Shown piece after piece: positions 1 to 7,084 of a stretch of 24,273 nt of DNA (position 1 is its first letter; every line of letters begins with the position of its first letter). The DNA comes from a virus. The position numbers and the translations under genes are program-made. The notes below the pieces were generated by a model. It saw only the letters and a list, made by a program, of their open reading frames with translations. It was not told the origin of the DNA and made no database searches. Where the stretch lies: IMG/VR virus record IMGVR_UViG_3300045421_000592, positions 1-24,273 of that record; one strand, given 5' to 3'.

Positions 1-50
1 CACAATCACACCTCGACGGCAACATCATCACCACAGACTTCAAGGTTTAA
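1..50 (+). CDS. C-terminal end of a plus-strand gene cut by the window edge
   Basis: The frame starting at base 3 is open from the window edge and ends in TAA at 48-50, giving the tail QSHLDGNIITTDFKV. Most codons end in C or A, matching the plus-strand composition of the rest of this left arm. It would converge with the minus-strand gene ending at 40, overlapping it by 11 bases, an arrangement also seen at other convergent pairs here. The tail is too short to assign a family, and chance openness over 15 codons is possible. Confidence 0.35.
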   Translation, partial: QSHLDGNIITTDFKV

Positions 51-510
51 ACAAAGAAATACAACACTCCCCACAATTCATCGCCAACACCCCAGGACCC
101 ATCTGCAAATTCAACTCATAAAAAATTTTCGTGTCCAAACCACACAAATCACAAGCCGACGAATTCGGATCCACCTGCCTCATATGATCCGGAGCACACA
201 CCAAACAAGCAACACTCCGATACGCCGGCAAAATCACATGCGGCCGAGAAAAAGGCAACGAATCAATATGCGGACAAAAATTCACACACCGACGTTCAAG
301 CTCATCCAAAACGTCCCCAAGACGCAAACAAATCTCCCTCGCCACATCACCCTCAACAGACTCCAACCCAATCTCAAAACCCCTACTCAAATAATCGTCA
401 AACAACCTCTGAGCACCAACAGCCGCCTCAGACATAAACTTATCCAACAAAACATCATCAGAAAAATCAATATGATCCGGCTCACGAACACGAAACCTGG
501 CCTCACCCAC
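40..510 (-). CDS. Cys-rich zinc-binding phage protein
   Basis: A 156-aa protein starting at a GTG. The N-terminal half is acidic and probably helical. The second half has several Cys pairs: a CVNFCPH segment near residue 75, CLVC near 103, CDLC near 121 and CGECC near the C-terminus, the usual look of one or two zinc ribbons. Small proteins of this build are common hypothetical genes of actinobacteriophages; their role is unknown, and DNA or RNA binding is only a guess. No good Shine-Dalgarno sequence precedes the GTG, so the start could be at internal Met27. The coding strand is G/T-rich here, opposite to most of the window in plus-strand terms. Confidence 0.72.
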   Translation of the reverse strand: MGEARFRVREPDHIDFSDDVLLDKFMSEAAVGAQRLFDDYLSRGFEIGLESVEGDVAREICLRLGDVLDELERRCVNFCPHIDSLPFSRPHVILPAYRSVACLVCAPDHMRQVDPNSSACDLCGLDTKIFYELNLQMGPGVLAMNCGECCISLFKP

Positions 511-561
511 AACACCACACTACCCACAACCCAACCAACAACAAAAAGCACCCCCTAAACA

Positions 562-723
562 ATGGCCAACCAACGCAAATACATATGGACTTGCCCCAAA
601 TGCGGACAAACCCTCACCCTCCACATCAAAGCAACCGAAGTCATCTGCCGAAACAAAGAAGCCCACACCTCCACCCCAATCAAAATGCTCCCAACCCCCA
701 AAACCAGCCCACCAACCAGATAA
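562..723 (+). CDS. 53-aa zinc-ribbon protein
   Basis: An ATG at 562 opens a 53-codon frame ending TAA at 721-723. The product starts MANQRKYIWTCPKCG, has a third Cys near residue 29 and ends in a Pro/Thr-rich tail. The CPKCG knuckle followed by a Thr/Leu-rich strand and a later Cys/His pair resembles very small zinc-ribbon proteins found in many actinophages. Function unknown. It lies on the C/A-rich plus strand and its codons almost all end in C or A. It is therefore C-rich even though it is oriented opposite to its left neighbour, which argues that the local skew is mutational rather than a matter of gene direction. Confidence 0.7.
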   Translation: MANQRKYIWTCPKCGQTLTLHIKATEVICRNKEAHTSTPIKMLPTPKTSPPTR

Positions 724-912
724 ATCCAAACAAAAACCGAGCCCCAAACACTGGCACACACCTGCCCACCCCCGCCGCCGGCGCGCGAAAAGTTTCGGAA
801 GCCCCGTTGACAAAACCAAGACTGGCTCGACAACATAATCCTTGACTGTATTGGGGCTCAGGTGATCGTGCGAGCCATGGGATCGACAAGTCAATACCTG
901 TAGGATGTCCAT
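724..912. other. Non-coding skew-switch region, candidate replication origin
   Basis: This 189-bp gap follows a strongly C-rich stretch: by direct count the plus strand has 31 C and 4 G in 661-720, and 28 C and 8 G in 721-780. From about 850 rightward the plus strand becomes balanced and then G-rich. The gap holds a GC-rich run around 768-786, an inverted repeat GGCTC/GAGCC at 855-859 and 872-876, and repeated TCGACAA words near 827 and 882. TTGACA at 807-812 looks like a -35 box, but the nearest -10-like CATAAT is 21 bp away, too far for a standard promoter. A skew minimum with these small repeats suits an origin, but no initiator gene or iteron set is adjacent. Confidence 0.4.
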
Positions 913-1110
913 ATGCCAGCCGTAAATCGATTCGCTCATTATCAGATTGAGCAACGTCGTCGACTGGCGATCCGCATACTGGCCATTGTCTGGTTATTTG
1001 CTTTGCTTGCTCTCGATCTGAAAACCGACGTTCCGTTCACCTACACCACGATTGCTTGGTTCGTTTACGCCGCAGTTGTCTTGCTCGCCATCTTTGAGCG
1101 CAAGAAATAA
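913..1110 (+). CDS. Small two-helix membrane protein
   Basis: A 65-aa product with a basic N-terminus (EQRRR near residue 15) followed by two hydrophobic helices at about 19-34 and 44-60, ending in a charged ERKK tail. It is predicted to sit in the cytoplasmic membrane with both ends inside. An AGGA-type ribosome site lies 8-10 bases upstream of the ATG. It does not resemble a family I can name. It is the first gene right of the skew switch. A holin-like role cannot be excluded, but no endolysin is adjacent. Confidence 0.6.
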   Translation: MPAVNRFAHYQIEQRRRLAIRILAIVWLFALLALDLKTDVPFTYTTIAWFVYAAVVLLAIFERKK

Positions 1111-1177
1111 CCGTTCGTCGATGTTGTATGGTGACGTGGTGTTCGTATTCCTGCACGGGAAACGTGGAGCGTAGACG

Positions 1178-1642
1178 ATGAGCGAATCGAACAGTCCGCT
1201 AGCGCCGCTGCTACCCACCCTCACAAACGACTTCCTGTATCACGCCACGTTCCCTGATTGTGAGCAGACGATTCGTCAGGCAGGTATCGTGCCCGGTATC
1301 GATAACGTCGTGTACTTGGCCAACAAGGCGGAGTATGCGGCAGGGTTCATCAGGATTCGCAATGGCTTCAAGATGCTCGGCACGATCGAAGTCGAAACTC
1401 CCACGGGTGGCACGGAGATGACGTACGACATCAGCCAAACGAATACTGCGATCGTGTGCACGATCCTTGCAGATTTGCTTGATGCTGATGCATTGGCCGT
1501 GCACCAAGAGGAGGATGAGGTGAGTGGCTTCTACCCTTTTGATCTCGTGTCATTCAGGTACTCTCGCACTGTGCCGCCTAGTGCGATTCTGTCTTTCGAC
1601 AGTTTCAGGTTGAAGCGCTTTGATGGCGAGAGTTTCCTGTAG
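1178..1642 (+). CDS. Possible ADP-ribosyltransferase-fold (KptA/DarT-like) protein
   Basis: A 154-aa protein. The order of motifs resembles small ADP-ribosyltransferase-fold enzymes: FLYHAT near residues 19-24 (first catalytic-type His), an I..GI.P turn near 34-40, VVYLANK near 44-50, and a late RYSRTVPPSAI segment like the 'IPPe.I' of DarT/RES/KptA-type proteins. These proteins use NAD+ to modify nucleic acid or protein, or remove 2'-phosphate from RNA. Identity is by motif only and the catalytic Glu is not certain. A GGAG ribosome site lies about 10 bases before the ATG. The gene is followed by a hairpin shared with the convergent gene. Confidence 0.5.
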   Translation: MSESNSPLAPLLPTLTNDFLYHATFPDCEQTIRQAGIVPGIDNVVYLANKAEYAAGFIRIRNGFKMLGTIEVETPTGGTEMTYDISQTNTAIVCTILADLLDADALAVHQEEDEVSGFYPFDLVSFRYSRTVPPSAILSFDSFRLKRFDGESFL

Positions 1643-1661
1643 CGCCTACGGGTGACTACAG
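1637..1661. terminator. Hairpin between convergent genes, spanning both stop codons
   Basis: CTGTAG at 1637-1642 and CTACAG at 1656-1661 are perfect reverse complements around a 13-nt loop. The TAG of the plus-strand gene and the complementary CTA (stop of the minus-strand gene) both lie inside the stem, and the loop contains one copy of the ACGGGT word. No U-run follows on either side, so it would be a weak or bidirectional terminator. Confidence 0.4.
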
Positions 1662-2285
1662 CCAGGTGATCTCAAAGCCAATCGCTCTTAGACCCTGGCC
1701 GAGCGTCTTGAGGTAGACGCCGCGTTCCTGAGGCTCGTCCGCCTTCTCGACTTCGTTGAGCACTTTGCTGAACATCAGGGGGTACTTGCTGTTACCACCT
1801 CGCATGATCGTCCGACCTGGTGTAAAGATCTCCTTTTCCCATATGAGGGATCTTGGCACTGTGTACTTGTAGGGCTTCGTCATGAATAGAACTTGTTCTT
1901 GGTAGACGTGTGTGAAGGTGATGCACTCCTTGACTACGTCAGGGAGTTTGACGAACGCTTCCGGCAAAGGCATTTCCTGCGTGCGAAGGGGATCGATACT
2001 GACGTAGCCTTCGGCGATCATCGTGATCGAATCGATGCCGAGTGCTTGGCGAATGATTACTGATGCGTCGACGACTCGACCGAATCTTACCTCATGTGAT
2101 TGATCCATAAGCTGCGACGACATCTGGCAGATGGCGCTCAGGAATGGCCCGTTCCAGGCGTAGAGGTTGATGTTGATATCCTCGCCGATTCCATATTCCT
2201 TGACTGTCTGCTCTTTGACTTCCACAGCAGACGACACAGCCAATGCGAGCTTGTCTAGTGGTGATGGAAACGATGCTGGAAGCAT
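1656..2285 (-). CDS. Hypothetical phage protein, 209 aa
   Basis: No family recognised. The chosen ATG gives MLPASFPSPLDKLALAV; a TTG two codons earlier (2291) is the only upstream alternative. The product is of mixed alpha/beta character with no Cys cluster, signal peptide or membrane segment. A patch around residues 150-165 contains PGRTIMRGG. It converges with the possible ADP-ribosyltransferase gene through a shared hairpin and faces the Lys-rich gene across a short divergent gap. Confidence 0.68.
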   Translation of the reverse strand: MLPASFPSPLDKLALAVSSAVEVKEQTVKEYGIGEDININLYAWNGPFLSAICQMSSQLMDQSHEVRFGRVVDASVIIRQALGIDSITMIAEGYVSIDPLRTQEMPLPEAFVKLPDVVKECITFTHVYQEQVLFMTKPYKYTVPRSLIWEKEIFTPGRTIMRGGNSKYPLMFSKVLNEVEKADEPQERGVYLKTLGQGLRAIGFEITWL

Positions 2286-2321
2286 ATCCAATCGTACGCT
2301 TTTTTATGTGCCCGAAAATGC

Positions 2322-2350
2322 ATGTTGCGCCACGGGTGAGCTTGCGTCAA
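2322..2350 (-). promoter_or_regulatory. Weak candidate promoter for the 1656-2285 gene
   Basis: On the minus strand TTGACG (2350-2345) is followed after exactly 17 bp by CAACAT (2327-2322), 37 bp before the ATG. The -35 matches five of six consensus bases, the -10 only three. An ACGGGT word lies in the spacer. Inferred from spacing only. Confidence 0.28.
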
Positions 2351-2383
2351 CTAAGTTGTCTTGTGCAACCGATAGGAGCAGCA

Positions 2384-2560
2384 ATGTCAACAAGCAACAA
2401 GAAATCGTCAGCGAAGAAACAGTCAACAGCCAAGAAGAAGCCGACAGTCAAGAAAAACGCGAAGGAAAAAGATGCGCCGTCAGCCGTCGTCGTTTATGCG
2501 AACGACATCCAGAAGCCTGCGCTAAGAAAGCGCGTCGTTGCCTGGTTGCTCGGCAGCTGA
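2384..2560 (+). CDS. Lys-rich basic protein, histone-H1-like tail
   Basis: 58 aa from the ATG at 2384, chosen because GATAGGAG sits 5-6 bases upstream; a longer frame from 2243 would overlap the neighbouring gene. Residues 5-32 are dominated by Lys, Ser, Thr and Ala (SNKKSSAKKQSTAKKKPTV), like the tails of bacterial H1-type or Lsr2/HU tail-type DNA binders. The C-terminal half (VVVYANDIQKPALRKRVVAW) may be a short helix pair. Probably binds nucleic acid non-specifically (inference). Its TGA (2558-2560) abuts the stop of the convergent gene at 2561 with no space. Confidence 0.62.
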   Translation: MSTSNKKSSAKKQSTAKKKPTVKKNAKEKDAPSAVVVYANDIQKPALRKRVVAWLLGS

Positions 2561-2932
2561 CTATTCGAGTTCGAGATCAGGGCGATCCGAAATAGAGGGT
2601 TCCCGGAGTCGCAGTAGATCGATCGCCAAATGGCCGCGTGATGTCGCGACCCAATTCCCGTTATCGAGTTGCATGACCATTCCGTTGTTTTGCAACAGAA
2701 CCAACGCCCTCTTGCACACTGCCTGGCTTTTGAAAAGAACAGGATTGATGCTCATCAGAGCGGCTTGATCGTAGCCAGTCGAACGTGTCATCCTCGCGAA
2801 GTTCAGAGCTATGCGAGTAGTGGACACCCCTAGGGGGATGAATGCGATCATTTCCGCCATTTCTTTCGGCAGTTCCATCTGTTTTCGGCGAAGCTGTTTG
2901 CGTCGCCTACGTGCCTCTGGTGTATCAGCCAC
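2561..2932 (-). CDS. Possible winged-helix protein, 123 aa
   Basis: Starts at GTG, overlapping the stop of the upstream ribbon-helix-helix gene by 8 nt. The N-terminus is very basic (EARRRRKQLRRKQ). Residues 68-112 (SQAVCKRALVLLQNNGMV, then a Gly-Asn hairpin, then a terminal helix) have the pattern of a winged helix with recognition helix and wing. Likely a DNA-binding accessory protein; no named family. It is the last gene of the WhiB-primase block and its stop touches the stop of the convergent Lys-rich gene. Confidence 0.65.
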   Translation of the reverse strand: MADTPEARRRRKQLRRKQMELPKEMAEMIAFIPLGVSTTRIALNFARMTRSTGYDQAALMSINPVLFKSQAVCKRALVLLQNNGMVMQLDNGNWVATSRGHLAIDLLRLREPSISDRPDLELE

Positions 2933-3245
2933 GAAGCCGCTTTGTACACTTCAGGCAGAATTCGGCCCACGGGTAAGACAGGCGCATGTGCATAGGATGA
3001 TCGCATTCAAGCACCGATGTGGCTTCTTTGGAAGCCAAGCCACGCAACCATTCGCTCATTGACATGCCTGCTTTTGCGGCTGCGTCCTTCCAGCGTTCGC
3101 GCTCTTCGTCTGTCGTGCGAATGATGACTTGAGCCTGTGCCGCTTCGCCGTTCTTGGCTCCTGTCGACTTCGCTCGCGTAGGTACCAGCGTTTCGGCGAC
3201 TTTGTCCATCGCTGCGTCTAGGTTGTCGTTGTTGTCGTCACTCAT
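2925..3245 (-). CDS. Ribbon-helix-helix protein with C-terminal zinc knuckle
   Basis: 106 aa from the ATG at 3245, which overlaps the stop of the upstream gene by 8 nt; an earlier in-frame Met at 3296 would overlap by 59 nt and is less likely. Residues about 39-74 read AQVIIRTTDEERERWKDAAA followed by GMSMSEWLRGLA, a clear ribbon-helix-helix (Arc/MobC-like) domain: a beta strand, then two helices around a G-S-S/E-W turn. The last 28 residues hold CDHPMH and CLKC, fit to bind one zinc. Expected to bind DNA as a dimer. Family role in phages is usually autoregulation or nucleoprotein assembly (inference). Confidence 0.75.
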   Translation of the reverse strand: MSDDNNDNLDAAMDKVAETLVPTRAKSTGAKNGEAAQAQVIIRTTDEERERWKDAAAKAGMSMSEWLRGLASKEATSVLECDHPMHMRLSYPWAEFCLKCTKRLRG

Positions 3246-3921
3246 CTGCGTTCGCGTTTTCGTCCACGGGTAGATCTGACGCCAGTTTATCGTCACTCAA
3301 TCGATCTGTGGCAAAGCTGGCCGCCTCCAAAGCCTTAGGTCCTATCAGGTTATCCAATACCTCCTTGGACAACACGCCGCTCGAAGCCATGAGTTCTATC
3401 AGCTTCTTCGCTTCCATTTCCGGCGTGAACTGATTCGTTCGCTCGTGTGCTTGCTGAGCACCAGCCAATGTCGCGCGAATCGTTTCGCCACCAGACGTGA
3501 CGTCCATTTGTATCGACACATTGCTGCGTTCCATGCCGAGAAGCCTCGACCTCCGGTCCATTATCGACAAGACGCGATCCACGGCTTTCAAATCCGGTTC
3601 CAGCATCACTTCTTGTCCATCTTCCGATGTTTGCTTGCGATGTTGCGTCTGCGGCCAAATGTTCTGCTGCAATGAGTCGAGACGCTCCAATTCCATACGC
3701 AAAACTTCCGGATATGCGAGCATCGCCTCCGAATTGAGTTTCTCGAGCTGCCTGCGTATTGCCGAACCAACTGCCCCCGTGGTCATGCTGAATCGACGAG
3801 CTATCTCGGTGTGAGGTATGCCTGCTTGACGCATTTTGAAGATTCTGAGGTCGCGCTCAGCCAGGAACTCACGGGTAAGTGATTTCGCGGTTTTCTTTTC
3901 TTTTGGGGTTTCGTCAGACAT
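3238..3921 (-). CDS. HTH protein resembling small terminase subunits
   Basis: 227 aa. Residues about 18-58 form a helix-turn-helix (MRQAGIPHTEIARRFSMTTG). It is followed by a helical segment YPEVLRMELERLDSLQQNIWP and, after a short spacer, DRVLSIMDRRSRLLGME. That order (HTH, E.ERLD...WP, then RI..RR..LLG) is the pattern of many phage small terminase subunits, which recognise the packaging site. The C-terminal 90 residues are variable and acidic. ATG directly follows the primase TAA, with GAGG 8 nt upstream. No large terminase is in the window, so a non-packaging regulator is also possible. Confidence 0.6.
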   Translation of the reverse strand: MSDETPKEKKTAKSLTREFLAERDLRIFKMRQAGIPHTEIARRFSMTTGAVGSAIRRQLEKLNSEAMLAYPEVLRMELERLDSLQQNIWPQTQHRKQTSEDGQEVMLEPDLKAVDRVLSIMDRRSRLLGMERSNVSIQMDVTSGGETIRATLAGAQQAHERTNQFTPEMEAKKLIELMASSGVLSKEVLDNLIGPKALEAASFATDRLSDDKLASDLPVDENANADE

Positions 3922-5727
3922 TTAAAAGACCTCACCGCTATCAGGCCGCTTTTCTTCGATATCGGCTTTCATAAATTCTAGTGTCTCAAAAGGGAACTGT
4001 ACGCCACGTTTCATTTTGGACGGCCACGGGCGCCTATCGCGTGCACCCCTGAAGTGACGCACATCGTATACGTATTCAGTGCCTGACGTTTGATTTGGTG
4101 ACAGCGCCAAGCCGAATTCTGGCCAACGCGACCAAACGGCTGATCCGAAAGGTCGTAGTTCGCGTGATGTTGAGGACTGCCCCAGTGGCGCGTGGTGTTC
4201 CAGCCACAAGGCACAGTCGTATACGTCTCGGATGTAGTCGAAGAACTTCGCCACCTCAACAGCAAGCGCCTCGCTGGTCAATGTCCCCGTGTCGGCGTAG
4301 GACTTGTACAGGGGACCGACACAAAGAAGCTGAGGGCGTACTTCGTCAACTGTTTGTTCGAAAAGAGACCGCCCAGACGGTGTCATGAGATCCATTCCGG
4401 ATGGTTTGATCATCAGGTGTGCATCAGACCTTATGGCAGTTCCTCGCGCAGCACGATCTCGAGCGAATTGCTGTGCACGCTTCATGATCCATCGCGACGT
4501 TCGCCGAATGATGCGTTCAGGGTTTTCTAGATCGATCGTCAAAGTACGGATCGGAGCCATGGGTTGAAACGTAAACGGGTGCACGCCGACTGACGAGAGG
4601 ATCGCCACCTGCCGAGCGAGCATTGTTTTACCCACTCCCTCGGCAGCGACGATGATCACGCGTTCCTGCTTCTCGATGAGACCGGGTATCACCCATTCGT
4701 ACGTGTCTTTGTCGGTTTCTTCGAGGAACGTTTCCCATTCGACGAGACGGCCGTGGTCGCCGATTTCCAGGATGCCGAAACCATCAAGTAGCGCACGGGT
4801 GCGTGAAACTTTTTGATCCGTCCTGATGCTGCGACCGAATATTTCGATGATTTGTTCCAATATCCTGTTTTCGGCCAAGACTTCGGCGGTGAGACTCTCG
4901 GTTACGTTTTCTGCGGGTTGATAATCGAGTTCGACAAGGTCGTTGACGGCGTGACCAGAGTTGACGTGATCGGTTATGTCTTTTGCATAGTTGCTGACGA
5001 ACACGGACACGTTCGCGCATCCTGCGCCCTGTAATATGCGCTGGACGCCAATGGCGTGCGCTTTTCCTGCTTCGTCGTTGTCGGCGACGATTACTACGGC
5101 AGCAGCGTCTGCCAAGATGTCCGTGAACTGGGGTTCCCACGTTCCAGCGCCGCCAGCCGTGGTCGCGATGATGTTGTGTTTCTCGAGTGTGTCTACGTCT
5201 TTTTCGCCCTCGACGAGCCAGATGGGTTCTTTGTCTTCGATGGCTTTCTTGATTACGGGTAGGTTGTAGAGGACTCGTTGTTCTTTGGGGATCAGGGAAT
5301 AGATGTATTTGCCTGGCAGCGCCGGATCAGGCCGACGTTGCGAGAATCCTTTGCCGCCGTCTTCGTATCGATACTTGACCTTTTCGTACAGAACCTCGAA
5401 GTTGTCGTCTACATACTGATATACGGCTTCGACTTTGCGTTTCCCGCGATCTTTTTTGCTCGAAACAGACACGGGTAAGACTTTGTCTTGGTACAGGTCT
5501 TTCATCTCCAGGTTCATGTACCTGACGATCTGTTCCACGCTGCACGGGTTGCCGTTGTGGCACTTGATGAGCACCTGGTCGTTTCTGCCGACGCCTACGG
5601 TCAGCGATGGGTTCTCGTCGTCATTTCTGCACGGGCATTTCGCCGCCCAGCCCATGCCGCTGCGTGACACGCCATCCAGGCGGTTCAGGAAATTCTGAAC
5701 GTGCTCTGGGACGAATATCGAGTTCAC
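3922..5727 (-). CDS. Primase-helicase (CHC2-like zinc finger, TOPRIM, RecA/AAA_25 ATPase)
   Basis: 601 aa from a GTG at 5727 that overlaps the TGA of the upstream WhiB gene (GTGA). Longer upstream openness merely shadows WhiB and lacks primase features. Domains: zinc site at about 31-62 (CPC, then CH and C with a PSL between); TOPRIM at about 168-235 with E173 in LVEGEKD and D216/D218 in VADNDEAG; RecA-like ATPase from about 350 with Walker A at 361-368 (AAEGVGKT), LTIDLENP about 30 residues later and a Walker-B-type strand QLLCVGP. It should make primers and unwind or translocate DNA at the phage fork. No signs of breakage. Confidence 0.92.
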   Translation of the reverse strand: MNSIFVPEHVQNFLNRLDGVSRSGMGWAAKCPCRNDDENPSLTVGVGRNDQVLIKCHNGNPCSVEQIVRYMNLEMKDLYQDKVLPVSVSSKKDRGKRKVEAVYQYVDDNFEVLYEKVKYRYEDGGKGFSQRRPDPALPGKYIYSLIPKEQRVLYNLPVIKKAIEDKEPIWLVEGEKDVDTLEKHNIIATTAGGAGTWEPQFTDILADAAAVVIVADNDEAGKAHAIGVQRILQGAGCANVSVFVSNYAKDITDHVNSGHAVNDLVELDYQPAENVTESLTAEVLAENRILEQIIEIFGRSIRTDQKVSRTRALLDGFGILEIGDHGRLVEWETFLEETDKDTYEWVIPGLIEKQERVIIVAAEGVGKTMLARQVAILSSVGVHPFTFQPMAPIRTLTIDLENPERIIRRTSRWIMKRAQQFARDRAARGTAIRSDAHLMIKPSGMDLMTPSGRSLFEQTVDEVRPQLLCVGPLYKSYADTGTLTSEALAVEVAKFFDYIRDVYDCALWLEHHAPLGQSSTSRELRPFGSAVWSRWPEFGLALSPNQTSGTEYVYDVRHFRGARDRRPWPSKMKRGVQFPFETLEFMKADIEEKRPDSGEVF

Positions 5728-6092
5728 TTTTTGTCGGCTCGTTGTTTGGCGATGTGTTTTGCCCGGCCGGCGCGTCCCTTGGCTTGATTCCAGTCGACGT
5801 GCCAGATGAGTGCCTGTGTCGTGAATGAAACGAACGAAATTTTTTGTTCGCGTCGTATCACTCGTCGTTGTCGAGGTGAAAGACCAGCCCAAAATCCGAA
5901 TTCTTCGTGGCGTATCGCGTGTTCGTAGCACTCCGAGATAATCGGGCACTGTGTACAAACTTCTCGCGCACGGCGAAGATGATTCTTGTTTTCTTCGAGC
6001 ATTCGTGACGGAGGGAAAAACCAATCTTTGGGGAGTCCGGCGCAGGCCGCGAACGCGATCTTTTTATAGAACTGTTCACTTTGCTCGCTCAT
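5724..6092 (-). CDS. whiB: WhiB-family Fe-S transcription factor
   Basis: 122 aa. The four cluster ligands are all visible: C17, C46, C49 and C55 (CTQC then C after five residues), followed by the conserved turn GFWAGLS at 66-72 and a basic PRQRR DNA-binding stretch. The family binds a [4Fe-4S] cluster, partners with the primary sigma factor and is confined to actinobacteria and their phages. Phage copies such as that of TM4 interfere with the host WhiB2 programme (established knowledge). A strong GAGGAGGG ribosome site precedes the ATG by 4 nt. The 3' end is fused by a GTGA overlap to the primase gene, so the two are probably translated together. Confidence 0.95.
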   Translation of the reverse strand: MSEQSEQFYKKIAFAACAGLPKDWFFPPSRMLEENKNHLRRAREVCTQCPIISECYEHAIRHEEFGFWAGLSPRQRRVIRREQKISFVSFTTQALIWHVDWNQAKGRAGRAKHIAKQRADKK

Positions 6093-6156
6093 GCGACCCT
6101 CCTCAATTTCGTCTAGGGAGGTTACCGAATTTTCTTACGTCAAGCAAGAGTCTTCT

Positions 6157-6984
6157 TTACGTCCAGCAATAACCTTCGTCGCATTTTCCTTGATTGAAAA
6201 CTTCGGGTCCAAAGAGTTCGTCTTGTTCGGCAACCATCGCCTCACGGAGGGGTTTGCCGGTTCCTGTGAGGAACACTTCGCCTTTGTTGCGCTCGCGGCG
6301 CCGCTCCAGTAGTTTATCTTCTAGTTGGGCCGCTTTCTCGAAAAGCTCGGGTTCGTCGCGTCGAAGAACTCGCCATGTTTTAGCAGAATGGAAAGGGCAA
6401 AAGAAACAAGACGATTTAGGTGGTACGGGTAAACCAACGCGATCGAACACGCCTACGCAATTGCTGCGGTGATACCCGATATCGAGAAGAGGATAGACGC
6501 GTTTCTCCCACCGTTCGTCACGGCCGCGTCCAGCGCGTTCGAGTTCGTCGACCGAAATACCTACGCACACTTCGATCGGAAGCACCGACTTGTCGTAATG
6601 CTTTTCGATCCATTTGCCCACGACCTTGATTTTGTGATCTGCTGTGCAGGATCGCCGCATTGGTTTGCCGGTGTAACCATAGATCGGTATGGGTTCGCGC
6701 AGGGTGTCTCCCTTGTGGTCCATGATGCGCCCCCAAAGGGTCTGTTCGGACCCATCTCGCAGATATCGGCGCAGCTCGTGGACTTCGATTCCCTGCTTGG
6801 CAGCCCACGGGATCATAATTTCGCGGACATATTTCAGGGTTGCCGGGTGCTCGCTGTCGTCTCCGGTGTTGGCGAACAGCGCGTAGTCGATCGGTGGGAC
6901 TTCTCCGAGCGCCGCCAGGATGATCAGTGCCGAACTTTGAACACCGCCACCGTAGGAGAGAATCCTGTTGTGCTTTTGGGCCAT
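6157..6984 (-). CDS. PP-loop ATPase, PAPS-reductase-like family (1)
   Basis: 275 aa. The PP-loop ATP-pyrophosphatase motif is at residues 8-19 (ILSYGGGVQSSA). Other landmarks are GDDSEHP near 41-47, RRSCTADHKIK near 109-119 and SSCFFCPFHS near 190-200, giving three Cys residues able to bind a metal or carry sulfur. Such phage genes are usually annotated as PAPS reductase, but the family also includes tRNA- and DNA-thiolating enzymes such as DndC; true sulfate reduction is doubtful here. AAGGAG lies 7 nt before the ATG. The upstream 100-bp gap, shared with the divergent 7085 gene, carries two ACGGGT words. Confidence 0.8.
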   Translation of the reverse strand: MAQKHNRILSYGGGVQSSALIILAALGEVPPIDYALFANTGDDSEHPATLKYVREIMIPWAAKQGIEVHELRRYLRDGSEQTLWGRIMDHKGDTLREPIPIYGYTGKPMRRSCTADHKIKVVGKWIEKHYDKSVLPIEVCVGISVDELERAGRGRDERWEKRVYPLLDIGYHRSNCVGVFDRVGLPVPPKSSCFFCPFHSAKTWRVLRRDEPELFEKAAQLEDKLLERRRERNKGEVFLTGTGKPLREAMVAEQDELFGPEVFNQGKCDEGYCWT

Positions 6985-7084
6985 CTCTCGTCTCCTTGAC
7001 GTTGCTACTGCTTTTCAACAGTACCACGGGTAACGACAGCCCTACGGGTGGCGTTGGAACTACTGACGCTGATAGCCTGACTCA

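Noticed and set aside
585-845. Pro/Asn/His-rich 86-codon frame and several minus-strand frames at 520-954
   Set aside because: They come from the C/A-rich composition; the 53-aa zinc-ribbon frame at 562-723 is the only one with a recognisable motif.
5728-6024. 99-residue N-terminal extension of the primase-helicase frame
   Set aside because: It lies entirely inside whiB in another frame and shows no primase motif; the GTG at 5727 with a GTGA overlap is a better start.
6157-6984. True PAPS reductase for sulfate assimilation
   Set aside because: No other sulfur-assimilation gene is near, and the PP-loop family is shared with tRNA and DNA modification enzymes, so only the family name is given.
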